Below, in pieces: positions 45,258 through 57,400 of a DNA stretch of 64,000 nt. The stretch's first letter is position 1; each line of letters begins with the position of its first letter. The position numbers and the translations under genes are program-made. The notes beneath the pieces were generated by a model. The model was given only the letters and a program-made list of their open reading frames with translations. It did not search any database and was not told the DNA's origin. The stretch covers positions 23,174,001-23,238,000 of the forward strand of contig WPIO01000001.1 of the NCBI GenBank assembly GCA_009760855.2, read 5' to 3'. The stretch comes from Cristatella mucedo (taxonomy: Eukaryota; Bryozoa; Phylactolaemata; Cristatellidae).

Positions 45258-46586
45258 CTACAGTCTAGGACCTGCAGAGCTACAGCTTCTGTCACCAACT
45301 GTCTTTAAGCGGAGGAATGGGACAGCTAATTTATTGTCCACGCCGGACCTGAGGGCGCGAACAGGCTGAAACTGATGCAGCAGTTCAGCAAGGTACGAAG
45401 GAGCCAAGCCGTGGCGGGCCTTGTGGGTCAGCGTAAGAACTTTACTCTGTATCCTTTGCTCAACCGGTAACCATTCTAGCTCTTTCAGCAAAGGAGACAC
45501 GTGCTCAAACCGCTGGGACTTGAAGACCAGCCTTGCAGCCATATTCATAGTCCGCTGTAGTGGCATAATAGCTTTCTTTGGTAGCCCAGCCAAAAGGGAA
45601 TTACAATAATCAAGCCGAGACAGAACTAAAAAGCTAGTTAAATTTTTTACAAGCCACTGTGGGAGACAGCTTCTAATCTTGGATAGGTATCGGATGTGAT
45701 GGCTAGCTGTAGAGGCAGTCTTCTGAATGAAGCTTTTGAAATTGAGGCAGCTGTCGAACACGACACCTAGATTACGAGCACTTGGTAAAGGTCGCACAAT
45801 AGCATCGCCTATTAGAACAGCAAAGCCTTTTAATCCAGCCACAGGCTTAGGGTGTCCTATGAGCAGCAGTTCGGTTTTATCGTCATTTAATTTCAGGAAG
45901 TTTTCCGACATCCAGGATCGAATATCGGCAAGGCAAGCATTCAGTTTCTCAGTTGCTGCAGCAGATTCCGACGGTTTAAATGACAAAAACAGCTGAGTAT
46001 CGTCAACATAGAAGTGATATCCTATTCCATGGCCCTTAATCACTTTTCCCAGAGGTTGTGTATACATGGAGAACAGCAAGGGACCGATTACAGACACTTG
46101 AGGGACACCACAGGTGACCCTTCTCATGTCTGAGACCTGACCCCCACACGACACGGATTGAACACGATCAGACAAGTAGGATTTAAACCACGCCAGTGCT
46201 TCATCTGCCAGACCGATCGTTGTTCTAAATCGTTCTAGCAGAACTTCGTGATCAATGGTGTCGAAGGCAGCAGACAGATCTAGCAGAGCTAGGGCAGTGA
46301 CATTCCCGTCGTCGTTGCCACGTAGAATGTCATTGTTAACACGGAGGAGAGCAGTTTCAGTAGAGTGCTGCCTCTTGAAGCCTGATTTAAATGTTTCTGA
46401 CAATCCATTATTTTCAATATGTTCAACTAGCTGCATAGCAACAATTTTTTCAAGAATCTTTGATAAGAACGGAAGAAGGGAAACTGGACGATAGTTTGTT
46501 AGGACCTCTGTGTCAAATCCAGGCTTTTTAAGAATAGGTCTAACGATTGCCGATTTGAAGGGCTTGGGGACGACCCCTTTTCCCAA
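45258..46586 (-). pseudogene. Reverse transcriptase frame of the family B LINE
   Basis: A 442-codon open stretch covers the whole RT domain and most of the C-terminal region (SRLDYCNSLLAGLPKKAI; LKELEWLPVEQRIQ; LAPSYLAELLHQFQPVRALR). In the family this enzyme nicks and primes cDNA on the target DNA together with the upstream endonuclease. Both catalytic Asp of the YxDD motif and the motif A Asp are present. However, Gly of PQGS is Val, and stops occur on both sides (one near 46685 in the linker, one just after 45258). It is therefore an inactive remnant, although largely readable. Confidence 0.85.
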
Positions 46587-46747
46587 AGAAGCATTACAAA
46601 TCTTGGTTATGGCAGGGCTAAGTTGGTCTGCCAGTGAAGACCACAGAGATGAAGGTATAGGGTCTTCAGGAGACGAGCTCGTTTAGCTAGACCTTATTAA
46701 GTCAGCCACATCACAGGCAGAAACATCGGAGAACCTTTTAGGAAAGG

Positions 46748-47329
46748 TCACAGGTTGAGGAACGGCGATTGCTTTGGTCGGAGGGGGCTTAATGGAAGCA
46801 CGAATGTGCACAATTTTTCAGTAAAGAAGGCTGAAAACGTTTCGGCTGAGCCCCAAATATCTGGGGAGTCAGACCTGGCAGCATTGGCCAGTAAATGGTT
46901 TACTGTCTTATAAATCTGTTTAGTGTCCGACTGGCAGGAATTCAGCTTTCTAATGAAAAAAGAACCCCTGGTTTTTTTAAGCTTTCGGGTGTAAACTCGA
47001 TGGAAGTCTTTGAAATTGACTAGGTCTGCTTCAGACCCCGATTTCATGAAAGGACGTTCCAGCCTGCGCCTAACAGGGCGCATCTTAAGGAGTTTTTTTG
47101 TAAATTGAAAGCAATCTCGACGACTTCGAACACGGATAAAGCGAACGGGAGCATGCTTGTCAAGAGCACTCCTGAGTGTCATGTTCATCGCATCAGTGAG
47201 GGTATCGAGGCTGCCGGTCGAGTCAGAATGCAGATCAAGAAGGCCTGCATCACAAACAGATTTCAAAAACTTGTCGAAGTCAATGCTTTGTAAGTTACGT
47301 CGTTCGGCAAATTCGACATTACCCTGCAC
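46748..47329 (-). pseudogene. Endonuclease C-terminus and linker of family B LINE
   Basis: A 193-codon frame starts just after the endonuclease SDHCS block and continues through LRSALDKHAPVRFIRVRSRR, a basic LLKMRPVRRRLERPFMKSG stretch and the AETFSAFFTEKL block that precedes the RT in this type of LINE. It is one piece of the broken polyprotein and not an independent gene. Confidence 0.8.
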
Positions 47330-47513
47330 GTACGAGGGAGCAGGAACAGTAAACGAGACCGAACAATGATCTGAGACAGACAGTCAAGAAATGAGAAGAC
47401 CTGGCTGTTGCTAGGGTTGTCAACGTGAATATTGAAGTCTCCTACAATCAGTAGCGGCCTGTCACACACAAATATTTTAACGAGGAACTCTAAAAACTCC
47501 TCTATAAACAAGT

Positions 47514-48218
47514 TTAGACAGCCAGTAGGAGGCCGGTATAACGCAACGTTGAGAGGCATTGTCTTTGATGAAGACCTGATAGCAACCGATTCAAACGATG
47601 ACCCATGCGAGAAACCGGACATTGTATAGCCAAACGATTCGCGAACAACAATTGCATCCCGCCACCAACCTTGTCAGAACGCATGGACTGATAGAATGAG
47701 AACACACGGGGGGTGGTCTCGGAAATACAGCTACTGGAACAAGGCGTCATCCAGGTTTCGGTAAGCAGAAATGCATCTAGCTTCTCCTGGACCACCTGAT
47801 CGCGGATAAGTAACCCCTTGGTTTTTAGCGAGCGGACATTTAGTAGGCGGAAATTAAGAGGCTGTCCAACAACTGGGCGACGGCGATGAAGTGGCTCATA
47901 TTCTCTACCGTTTGTGTCAGGCCCGGCGGACGCAGTCTCTTCGAATTTGAATTGGACCTTGGTAACGGCCGTGGGACAACGTTTCACGACGTGCTGGGCT
48001 ACAGCGGGTGGGCTACCACTGCAACAAGTACTATTTAGCGCTTTAAACTTACGAATCGTAGGTTTGATAGCCGAGCTGTTGATGGGGCGAACGCAGGATG
48101 CAGGTAGGTTCTCACTGACCCGCCGGAGAAGGCCCGCCAGTAGGTATCGACTAATGGCGACATCGCATCTTATGCTAAGCAGGTCCTGTTTTGTGTAGCA
48201 TATCCGAGGACAGCTCAT
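47514..48218 (-). pseudogene. N-terminal region and endonuclease start of family B LINE
   Basis: A 234-codon frame; the final ~35 codons are out of frame after a shift near 47630. Residues ~1-115 are a poorly conserved leader also present in the copy at 13.3 kb, with a Cys/His-poor composition. Residues ~120-200 match the AP-endonuclease-like start (LNVRSLKTKG, LLTETWM, RSDKVGGGM). Its continuation in another phase carries GDFNIH. Confidence 0.75.
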
Positions 48219-48329
48219 AAATAGTCACAGCGAAGATAGCAGCGGAATACCCGAAGGTATTACGGAGAAATCAAGTAAAGGTCTACACCATGCTAGGAGT
48301 CGCCTGAGGCCGCTCTATAGCCGGGGGAG

Positions 48330-49195
48330 TAATAGGCGATGCTATTGTGCAACCATCGCCACATGCTCGAAATTTAGGTCTCGTTTTTGACAGTTGCCTC
48401 AATTTCAAAAGCTTCATTCAGAAGACTGCTTCTACAGCTAGCCATCACATCTGATCCCTATCCAAGATTAGAAGCTGTCTCCCACAGTGGCTTGTAAAAA
48501 TTTAACTAGCTCTTTAGTTCTGTCTCGGCTTGATTATTGTAATTCCCTTTTGGCTGGGCTACCAAAGAAAGCAATTAGGCCACTGCAGCTGACTATGAAT
48601 GTGGATGCAAGGCTCATCTTCAAGTCCCCGAGGTTTGAGTATGTGTCTCCTTTGCTAAAAGAGCTAGGATGGATTCCGGTTGAGCAACGGATACAGACCA
48701 TTGTTCTTAAGCTGGCCCACAAGGCCCACCATGGCTTGGCTCCTCCGTACCTAGCTGAACTGCTGCATCAGTTTCAGCCTGTTTGCGCCCTCAGGTCATG
48801 CGTGGACAATAAATTAGCTGTTCTATTCCTCCGCTTAAAGATCGTTGGCGACAGAAGCTTTAGCTCTGCAGGTCAGAGACTGTGGAACTCGCTTTTCACA
48901 ATTGTTACATAACGACAACTACTCTCCTATTGCCGACTATGGCAAAACCTTTTTTAGCGGTCCTGAGCCGCTACTTCCACGCTACTCACTACCTCAACTC
49001 CTCTCGTGACTCTGCTATGCTTCCCACTTTTTCTTTGTTGCGTGAGACGAAGTCTTTTGGCTACGGAATGCGTACCGAAAGCCCCTTAGGCTGTGAGTGG
49101 GTTATACAAAACTCTCCTGCGTAACACCCACATAGTCTTCATGACTTTGTGGAGTTACTGATGGAGATACATCACATCATCACATCACATCATTG
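48330..49195 (+). mobile_element. LINE family B, 5'-truncated copy, head-to-head with previous
   Basis: Begins abruptly at TAATAGGCGATGCTATTGTG, downstream of the YxDD motif. It encodes SRLDYCNSLLAGLPKKAIRP and LAPPYLAELLHQFQPVCALR in a 141-codon frame (48487-48912), then the 3' UTR. It ends with GGAGATACATCACATCATC and further CATCA repeats. It abuts the 5' end of the minus-strand copy. Confidence 0.85.
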
Positions 49196-50218
49196 TGCAT
49201 TGAATAATTTTCTTCTTTGGTGCAAAAAGTTCTGTGCCGGTAGAGAACTTAGGTAAAATTGAACTAATGGTGTAGTACTACGGTAGCAATCCCCAACCAG
49301 AAGTCAACGAGGGACCATGTCTCTATTGGTGCACTGGCTTGAAGAGAGAGTGGTGTTATCGTTTTTTCTTACTTCCGACCACGATATGGGCATATTGCTC
49401 TGCCATCAAGAAGCTAGACTCGACACTGCTTTTGAACAAAGTACGAAAGACTCGTTTGGCTTTTGCCAACCAGACGCAATGTTTCATATCCTCCTAAAAT
49501 CAAATGATGCATTAGATTAGAATGCATTATCTCCCTTGAGCTAAGCAAGATACAACTCTTAATAGTATGGTTCATTATCGACCTCTCTTAAATTCTCCGT
49601 GTCGGGAGCTGCACTGTCTCTCGGTCTTCCTGTTCGGAACACTCTAGAGCAGTTGATTGGTTCGGTAAGCTACCGGCAGCTTTTTACTGATGAATATGAG
49701 TAATTTCCTTTAAATTAAGGATATATTGGCATCTACATGCTAAGCTAATAAAACCAGTCTGGTGATGCTAATGGAAATTCTGACAATGGCTATTGCCACA
49801 GTAGTACAATTTGTAAGCATTTAATGCTTCTTTCTCCAAATAGAAAAGAGAGGCTATCGTACAAGAGAACTCAAAAAGTGATCTAACACATTTGGATTGT
49901 AATTTAAGAGTGAATTACGTAAATATTTACCAAAACAAATTTTGGATATTCAATAAAAAATTAAATGGAATAAATTTAATTTAAGGAAATGTATTTATTT
50001 TTCTCTGAGCAGAATAATCTCTGCTTTGGTGATCTGCTAGCTAGGCTACACTCTTAAAATTGATTTTGTCTGACAAAAACCAGTGTTTCAATTTGCAATG
50101 TACTGTGCAATACTGTGATCACCACAAGGCATTCGAAAAATATTTTTGTTATTATAGTGTCCATGTTCAAAGCTAACAATAAATAAATGTATATTGCCAT
50201 TGCAAGCCATACAATATA
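49196..50218. other. AT-rich spacer, nothing recognised
   Basis: A 67-codon open frame at 49317-49520 has no family resemblance or splice sites. No repeats were recognised. It ends in the TA dinucleotide that flanks the next element. Confidence 0.4.
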
Positions 50219-51007
50219 CAGTGGTACCTCTGCTTACGAGTGTCTCGACATACGAGTGTTTCGAGATACGAGCTGTCTCTCGGCCGAATTTTTGCTTTCA
50301 GTTGCGTGCTAAAATTCGGGTTACGAATCAGTTTCAGATACTCCACCGCTAGTTGCTACTACAAAAGTCGCGCTGGGTGCGGTTACTCGGGCCAATAAGG
50401 GTAGGGCAGACGTTACTTTTCAAGACGCTGCCCTACGACCCGGGTGTGACGCCAACGCAGGCCTGTTGGTTCGCTCCCATACAGACTCAAGTGAGCCATC
50501 TTGGTACTTGGAAGCACAAGATCGCCAGACTCCGGTATTAAATCCGACTATGGTAGGAACAGCTAAGTACTTTACTCTATTTAAGCAAATTTTATCGTGT
50601 GAGAGTTCATTGCATAACTGCTAACAATCGGCGCATCCTCATGAAAGCCCAGCCAATAAACTGAAGGCGAACAAAGCCCTGCGAACAATATTCAGATATT
50701 CACTTCAGCCTTTCTCCTCTAACTCTATTAGCATCTTCAAATCATCCAATATGCAAGTTACTTCTGTACATTAGGATTAATAAAACCTGATATTGTATTC
50801 TATCGTTTCTAAAACAATATTCGTTATTTATAAGAACATTTGTTAATTTAAAAACATGATAAAAAATCGGAGTGATTTTTTGGAATGCGGAACGGATAAT
50901 TGGCATTTCAATTCATTTCAATTTGGAAAATTGATTTAGCATACGAGTAATTTCAGTTACGAGCTCCGGCACGTAACGAATTAAACTCGTAAGCCAATGT
51001 ACTACTA
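50219..51007. mobile_element. Non-autonomous Tigger/pogo-like DNA transposon, 789 bp
   Basis: The left end is CAGTGGTACCTCTGCTTACG; the right end read in reverse is TAGTAGTACATTGGCTTACG. These are imperfect terminal inverted repeats of at least 20 bp (one C to T change at the outermost base). Both ends are flanked by TA (50217-50218 and 51008-51009), the target site of the Tc1/mariner superfamily. Subterminal TACGAG motifs recur on both sides (three at the left, near 50236-50270). The interior has no transposase; the 62-codon frame at 50353 is unrelated. The TIR sequence resembles Tigger/pogo elements as I know them. Confidence 0.8.
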
Positions 51008-51224
51008 TACTGTTATTAATGTTGTAAACAACACAATATTGCATCGCTGCCATCGAAGCAAACACAGTACGCTGATATGTATTTTCAATAAAATTATTTT
51101 CGAGTGTTAATCGTAAATATTCTATTTGCTTTAATCTCTCCATTCTGTGACTCAATATTCCTCATCGTCCTCTTTAATCATTTCCCCATTCTCTTTTTCT
51201 TGAGTTTGTTATTTATTCTCAACT

Positions 51225-52925
51225 GCAGATACTAGTGCGAAATTCGATTTGTCTCGACTCTGCATGAAGAATTTCGTATCGCAATCAAAGAAGACAACAA
51301 GTCCTCTGGACCCTATTCCCACTGTCCTGCTCCTACGTTGCATTGATCTGCTGCTGCCATACATAACTAACATAATTAATATGTCATTAGCCTCAGGTCA
51401 TGTCCCAGCACCTAGCAAAAAAGCTGTAGTCAGGCCACATCTCAAGAAAGCAACACTAGACCAAGGGAACTTAAGCAACTACCGCCCAGTCTCCCTTCTA
51501 CCATTCCTATCAAAGACACTGGGACAGGTCGTGGCAGACCAGCTGAACACATATATCGAGACCTCACACCTTGCTAGTAAGTTCCAGTCTGGCTTTAGAG
51601 ATAATCACTCCACAGAGTCAGCATTGCTTAGGGTATACAACTACCTACTTAGGAATGCAGACATGGGTAGAGTGTCTCTTCTTGTTTTGCTCGATCTTTC
51701 GGCAGCATTTGACACCATCGATCACAAAGTCCTTCTAGAGCGCCTCACATCTCGCCTGGGCATCACTGGCACTGCTCTGCAGTGGTTCAGGTCCTATCTC
51801 AGTGGGAGACTCCAGAGTATTGACGTGAATGAACAAAGATCATCTGAAGTACCTCTGAAATATGGCGTACCTCACTACTAGGGCTCCGTACTAGGTCCGG
51901 TTCATTTCACGGTTTATACTCTCCCTCTTGCTGATGGGATTGCCAAGCACAATCTAGGCTTTCACTTCTATGCGGATGACACTCAGTTGTACCGTTGCTT
52001 TGATCCCTCCCAGCCTTCGAGCACCTCAAATTCTCTCAACTCACTTGCTGCATGCATTGATGACATCCGCACATGGATGGCAGCAAATTTTCTAAAACTA
52101 AACGATGATAAAACTAACTTACTAGTTATGGGCAAACCCAGTGTGATTCAGAGATTGGAAAGGCTGTCTCTCAAAAGCTCTGCCAGCATATCTCCTGTCA
52201 AATCAGCTCGAAATCTATGTGTCATATTCCAAAGCGACCTCGCATTAGACGACCATATCAGCTCCACGGTCAAATCTGCCTATTTGCAGCTTCATAACAT
52301 TGCTAAAATTCGGGCTTGTTTAGATAAGGATACCACGTCTAAGTTTGTCCATGCATTCGTGACATCCAGCCTCGACTTCTGCAACTCGCTGCTTACTGGC
52401 CTACCAGCATGTGCGATCAGGCGATTGCAGCTGGTGCAAAACTCTGCAGCTAGGCTTGTCTGTCGTGAGCGTCGCAGTTGCCACATTACTCTGCTTCTCG
52501 CCGACCTGCACTGGCTCCCAGTCAAGCGAGGGATTGACTTTAAGGTTTTGTCTCTCACTTTTAGGTCCCTTCATTCTATGGCTCCAGCTTATCTCTCAGA
52601 TATGCTGCCCCATCAGTCCAAGCATCGTACCAGCCGCTTTTCGGAATCCAACAGTCTAGAAATATCTCGTACAAACCTTAAACCCTTTGGAGACCGTGCA
52701 TTCAGTTCGTATGCTCCCAAAGCCTAGAACTCCCTCCCGACCTGCGTCAGAACATCTCCTGACCTGACCACATTTAAAAGGAACTTGAAAAAAACACACC
52801 TATTTAGGACAGCATTTAGTGGGTCCCTGTGAATTGTCCTTCACGTGCTTATGCGTGCCTACACTGTGAATGCTGCCACTAACCACATTTGCATGCTGGC
52901 CCTGTGCATGTCACCCCTAACCATG
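51225..52925 (+). mobile_element. LINE family A copy with almost complete RT
   Basis: Starts in the linker and has the RT N-terminus (PIPTVLLLRCIDLLLPYITN; KKAVVRPHLKKATL), NYRPVSLLPFLSKTLG, LLDLSAAFDTIDHK, FYADDTQLYRCF and the C-terminal HITLLLADLHWLPVKRGI. The frame from 51249 to 52727 is continuous except for one stop at 51879-51881. There a six-base insertion changes the PQG of motif B' to PHY-stop-G. A TGG to TAG change ends it at 52727, about 35 codons early. The 3' UTR stops at CTAACCATGTTA and runs into A-rich sequence, so the terminal hairpin is missing. Confidence 0.9.
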
Positions 52926-52934
52926 TTAAAAAAA

Positions 52935-53910
52935 TATAAGAAAATATATCTGCTTGCTCAGGAAGAGTAACCGTTCAACAGCATTTGACGTCGACAGAAA
53001 AAACTTGGTATCAACGTGGGCCGATGCCGGTGTATGCTGCATATGCTTTCGCGTAAAAGCATGCTCGGCTAAGGAAAGGCTGGAATCGTCTATTTGATCA
53101 GAATTATCACCACTGGATTGCATGACGATAGTAAGGGAACAGAGGCAGTCTCATCTGAATTCAATGACTCTTGGCCCCATTCTGTATCTTAATGACGGCT
53201 GTCTCAAATGCCATACTGTGAACAATGTCTGCACCAGTTCTCAGGTAGTTCTCGAAGTCGAATCATGGAAACGATGCAAGCATTGAGTACAGAAATGTGA
53301 TTGGGTGATGGTTTCTTCTTGAGCTGTAAGTGCAGGAGTAACGGATTTGAAAATCAGCTAAGACAACTGTATGCCCACAAATGACAATTCTTCTTTGTGT
53401 TCGCTGCTGTAGAGATTAATTCGGCGAACTCATAGTTTGAATCGTTAATATTAGGTAGCAATAGCTCAAACCGCTTGAACATGTTGGTAACTAATACAAG
53501 CCAGCTAGTCGCATTGAGTTCGAAAGGGCACAGGGATGTTGAAAAACTCAGTCTAACAGACTCCTTGAGCTAATGCTGACAGCTTCGTCACTAATTTACT
53601 AGCTAGTTCGTACTCCGAGGAGAGAAAGTGTGCAATGTACACTTCGACTGCCAAATTGAGACTTTAACTGCGGCAATCCGAAAATGGCTGATCAAACAGA
53701 TTAGCTGTTGCCGCGGTAGTAAAGCAACAGTCGCCAATCAGGCAGACTACTCGTCCGGTCGCTAGGTTATACCATCACAGTGCTGCTCGGATGAACTCCA
53801 CATGGTTGACAGCTGTGAATGCTGTCTCATCAAGCAACGGGGCAAATTCCATCAGGAAAATCTGAGACTTGCTGCCGACCTCTTTTCCAGGCAATATAAT
53901 GAAGATAAAA
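52935..53910 (-). pseudogene. hAT-like transposase relic (DUF/zf-BED type)
   Basis: Reading right to left and switching frame at several points gives the characteristic order of hAT-type transposases found in animals and oomycetes. FAPLLDETAFTAVNHVEFI comes first (about 53850), then RVVCLIGDCCFTTAATA near 53740 (the GDNCxTN block). SLNLAVEVYIAHF follows near 53660 (the SHxxNLAV block) and KLVTKLSAL near 53590. Next are ELNATSWLVLVTNMFKRFEL near 53490-53530 (the RNxTRWSSTxxMLxRY block) and GADIVHSMAFETAVIKIQNG near 53200-53240. The RW of the TRWSS block is lost and several stops are present. Terminal inverted repeats were not identified. Long dead. Confidence 0.7.
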
Positions 53911-54024
53911 CTAGAGATATGTTATTGAAACTAAGTTACGCAAATAACTAGCCAAAATTTGCATCGAAATTGCATGAAGGCAAGGAACCTAACATTACAG
54001 TGCCTTGATTCTTCTGACCAGTCA

Positions 54025-54212
54025 TCAAGCAAGAAAGAATATTGCAATGATGCACTTGCAAAAGTCAACATTTTCTTTTCGACTGCCGTGACCAATCAAA
54101 ACATATAGTTCCTCAACGTCTTTGTGGAAATTTTGGGTCGGCTGATATTCACTTTCGTGCGTTCGTTTTCGCCGAACATCACTTTGTGCTCGTCCATAAC
54201 GATCCGGTGGAG
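54025..54212 (-). CDS. Unassigned open segment starting with ATG
   Basis: A minus-strand ATG near 54213 opens MAPPDRYGRAQSDVRRKRTH, then NFHKDVEELYVLIGHGSRKE, and remains open to 54025. The composition is protein-like (charged, with internal variety), but no donor of good quality was found and no family is recognised. It could be a first exon or part of the neighbouring transposase debris. Confidence 0.2.
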
Positions 54213-54470
54213 CCATCTTTAGATTGCTGTAGATTTTGAGTCGATCATGCAATCCAGAGTCGACTTACAAGTGACCAAGTAGGTTCCAGCACTGCCTGTG
54301 GATGATGTGTTTTCAGCAGCGTGCAAGTTAAAACTTCTAAGTAGTTTGTGTGTTTAGTTTTGATGCGCGTCATTAAGTTGTAGCAATCGTTAATGACTTG
54401 GGTTAAGAATTCGTGGGATATAATCAGCGACAGCTGAAAAGCCAAATGTTGCAAGAAACGCTATAAGGCA
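54210..54470 (-). pseudogene. Possible second hAT-like fragment
   Basis: A 69-codon minus-strand frame reads EFLTQVINDCYNLMTRIKTK and ends AVLEPTWSLVSRL. This resembles the stretch between the NLAV block and the TRWSS block of the same transposase type. Its position relative to 52935-53910 means it would be another copy rather than part of the same one. Resemblance is weak. Confidence 0.3.
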
Positions 54471-57400
54471 AGAAGTGCTCATTAAATTGGAGCTCTAGTG
54501 GTGCAACATGAAAGGTAAAGGCCAGTGGTCCTTCAGTAAATTAATCTATTTTCGCAAGATATTGTCGGAAAAAAGGGGGCTTTGAGAATTATGATGATGT
54601 TCCCGAAGAAGGTGATATGCCAGTATTTAAATAGGTGCAGATTTCTCTGTACAAATACATGATTATTATTGCTTTAGATGCCTCTCCTTAATTTTTTTTA
54701 GAAATAAAATATATACCACCCTGAAAATACCTCAAAATGCGTCTTTTAGTCTTATTTTCGAGAAAACGCCACAACTTCGCTGTAATTCCGTGGGTGATTG
54801 AGTGTTTCCGCTCCTTCCGTCAACACAAGTCGTTGACTTTACAATGTCTATAGCAATATAACAAAATTACAGTTATGACGAGTGTTAATTCACATCAAAT
54901 ACAGGGGTAGTAATTACTAATTTGTTTGTGTAGCTAAAATATTAACCGTCGTAGTTGAAATGGAACATAAAAATTGCTCTAAATAACTAAATAGTTATAA
55001 GTAGGCTTCGAACAACCCGTCATTTATTGAGCTATTTGAATGCCACTGATATTAATAAGGACCGACGAAAATGAAAAGCCGGACCAAGAGTGTCAGTCTT
55101 ACGATGATTTGCTATACAATGAGTCTTTTCACCTGAGCTTATGAGATGCCATACGCTTTGAAACAAAGGCATCAGATAGATTAGTCGGATTATGGCACAT
55201 AATAATTATTCGAAAGTATTCGTCTATTCAATAATGTTTAGTCAAGTCCGTATTAAAGCAGGCGTCCTAAGGTAGTCATGCAGATGTGATTTCGAACTCA
55301 GCATTGCCATTTTCACTGATTTGAGCTCTAAGCCGGAAAGCTGTTGGTGTACGTCATAGCCGCTGATGAACACCTGTAACGTCCGCTGGTGTCCAAAGCT
55401 CCTGTCTATATTATGGATACGGACTTGATATGTTAAGGTATGAGCCCAGTTCGTCTCTGCCGTATACTGCTACTGTGGGCATACTTGCGTGCAGTGATGC
55501 AACACCTACAAGTAGCTAGCCATGCTAAAAGGCTCAGGCGTCACAAGTATTCAGTTAGTGTCGGCCGAAACTAGCGCCGTTACGAGCACTGCGTTTGGAG
55601 CCGGTACGAGACCGAACGTGGATGCTGCACACCATGCTTGTAAAAGCTTATTTGCATGGTCATTAATTTCAAATTGAATCCCTACGAATTTTTATGGTTA
55701 GATGCTTTCTCATGATTCTATGCAGTTGAAGTTGCCTTAATTATTTCGGCTGTCAGAGTTTTTCCGTAACTATCGTAAAACATGGAATGGCGACTGTGAT
55801 CTCTACTCAAACTGCCTGCACACATGACAGAGCATTTAAATTCTAGAAAAACACTCTCTGGTGAATAGATTTTCCATGGCATTTATTTGCTCTTAATTTC
55901 ATAATCTGTATCAAGTACTTAAGTTACTATTAAAAGCCCAGTTGACCTTAATGGAACTGGAGAATGAGGATATTCTTGCGAACTGGGCCCGAAACGCCAA
56001 AGCAATTGTAAGGATGTCTACCGTTGAGCTACCTAGCAGACATCTGCATTTTGGTGTCTACACTATAACTCACCCGTCGTATATCACTTGTGGTTGCGTG
56101 CTTCTGGCCACCACCCAACCCGCCCTACAGAGTACACACGCTTGAGGTTTATGCAGAGCCCTTCACTTAATGTTAGCGCTCGTAATGGCCTTGGAAGCAT
56201 GCAACAACTTATCTGGCGACGTATAACCGGTGGCTAATGTCTTTCTTGCAGCTTCACCACTGACTGCCAGTCAGAATTCTCAAGGCCCTGTTGAACATGG
56301 CATAGCTACCTTAAAATACGCCGCTGAGAAATAAATTCCAAACCCCATTTCAAGTTTTACCACTTAACTAGGTAACATATTTTAAATTTTTTCTGGGTAA
56401 TGAGCATTCTCTGTGTCCTTTATCCCTAAAAAAAATTGAAATAGCTATTTTTTGAGAAAAATTTTGCTTCAGTAATTAAGAAAATTAAATTTTGAAATTA
56501 TTGGCTTTGCTGTTAGGAACTGACTAAATAAATTATTGAAAATTTGGTCAATAAGCTAAGCTTCTCACTTGGAATGTGGTTGGCTACTCTCATTGATAAA
56601 AGTAGTAATCAAGTAAAACAAAATAATTATTAAGTTGTCTGCTAACATTGTAAAATTTAGTTAATGCCAGATAAAGGAAAACGTGCTGAAAAATGTTACT
56701 TCCGCTCTTGTAAAACTCCTACCTAATGATAGGCTCTTTATGCAGTCCATGCCGACTACTCAAACTCAAGTGGGATTATTCCAATATACCTCTATAATGC
56801 TTTAAGCTCAGTGGCTTATGTGTGCTATTGCCTTGTAGAGGGAGATTCTTTTTTAGTGGATCATCTAAAAATAATCAGATTTCCAAAATTTATGCTTCAG
56901 ATTTAACAGAAAATGTCTCGTAGAACTCAATATATAGTGCCGGTCTGCTTAGCTATGATAGCTTATCCATAATCCTGTTACGACGTTTACGGAAGTTCTG
57001 ATTCCCGACTACAGTGCACTAAACGTCGGAATTTCATCCGCCCACTTGTTATTAGAGATAGCTAAAAGCACCACATCAGTAAGTTTGTACGTTACATTTT
57101 CAGTTTAATTGAATTGAATAGTTGCTAAACATCAACATGATTTAGTTCATTTAATATTTACGTGAAAATGTTTACTGACGATGAGCCTCCAAAATGTACT
57201 GCGTCATCAGAGGGGAAAGATGGACAGCTGGTGACACAGTGACCTTTGACTATCTCTTAGCTAGCGTGAAGCACAGCGGGTGTCTTCATTTACGGCCTCT
57301 CCGTAAACCTGCATTGGCCTCGTATCACTCTATCTCTTGAATTACTACAGGAAATTGAACTAAATCTTTCTTAAACTGAACAACTTGCTTGAGCAAGCTT

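Larger units (their letters stand above)
44957..48329 (-). mobile_element. LINE family B, near full-length minus-strand copy
   Basis: Non-LTR retrotransposon of L2/CR1-like type. The N-terminal region and endonuclease start lie at 48218-47630 (LLNVRSLKTKG, AFLLTETWMTP, DKVGGGMQLL). A frameshift near 47630 leads to the next endonuclease part at 47622-47380 (ALYRPPTG, LLIVGDFNIHVDN). An internal deletion then joins FSFLDC almost directly to SVSDHCS, removing the expected middle of the domain. The linker is at 47329-46748. A long open RT frame runs 46586-45258 (442 codons): NYRPVSLLPFLSKILE, LLDLSAAFDTIDHE, GVPQVSVIGPLLF (Gly to Val) and YVDDTQLF (A to V). A stop near 45256 precedes the usual C-terminal end. 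The tail is ACATT-type near 44957-44975. Disabled, but the best family B template in the window. Confidence 0.9.

Noticed and set aside
45421-46494. Plus-strand open frames opposite the family B RT
   Set aside because: They lie antisense to a clearly recognisable RT domain and have no independent family resemblance.
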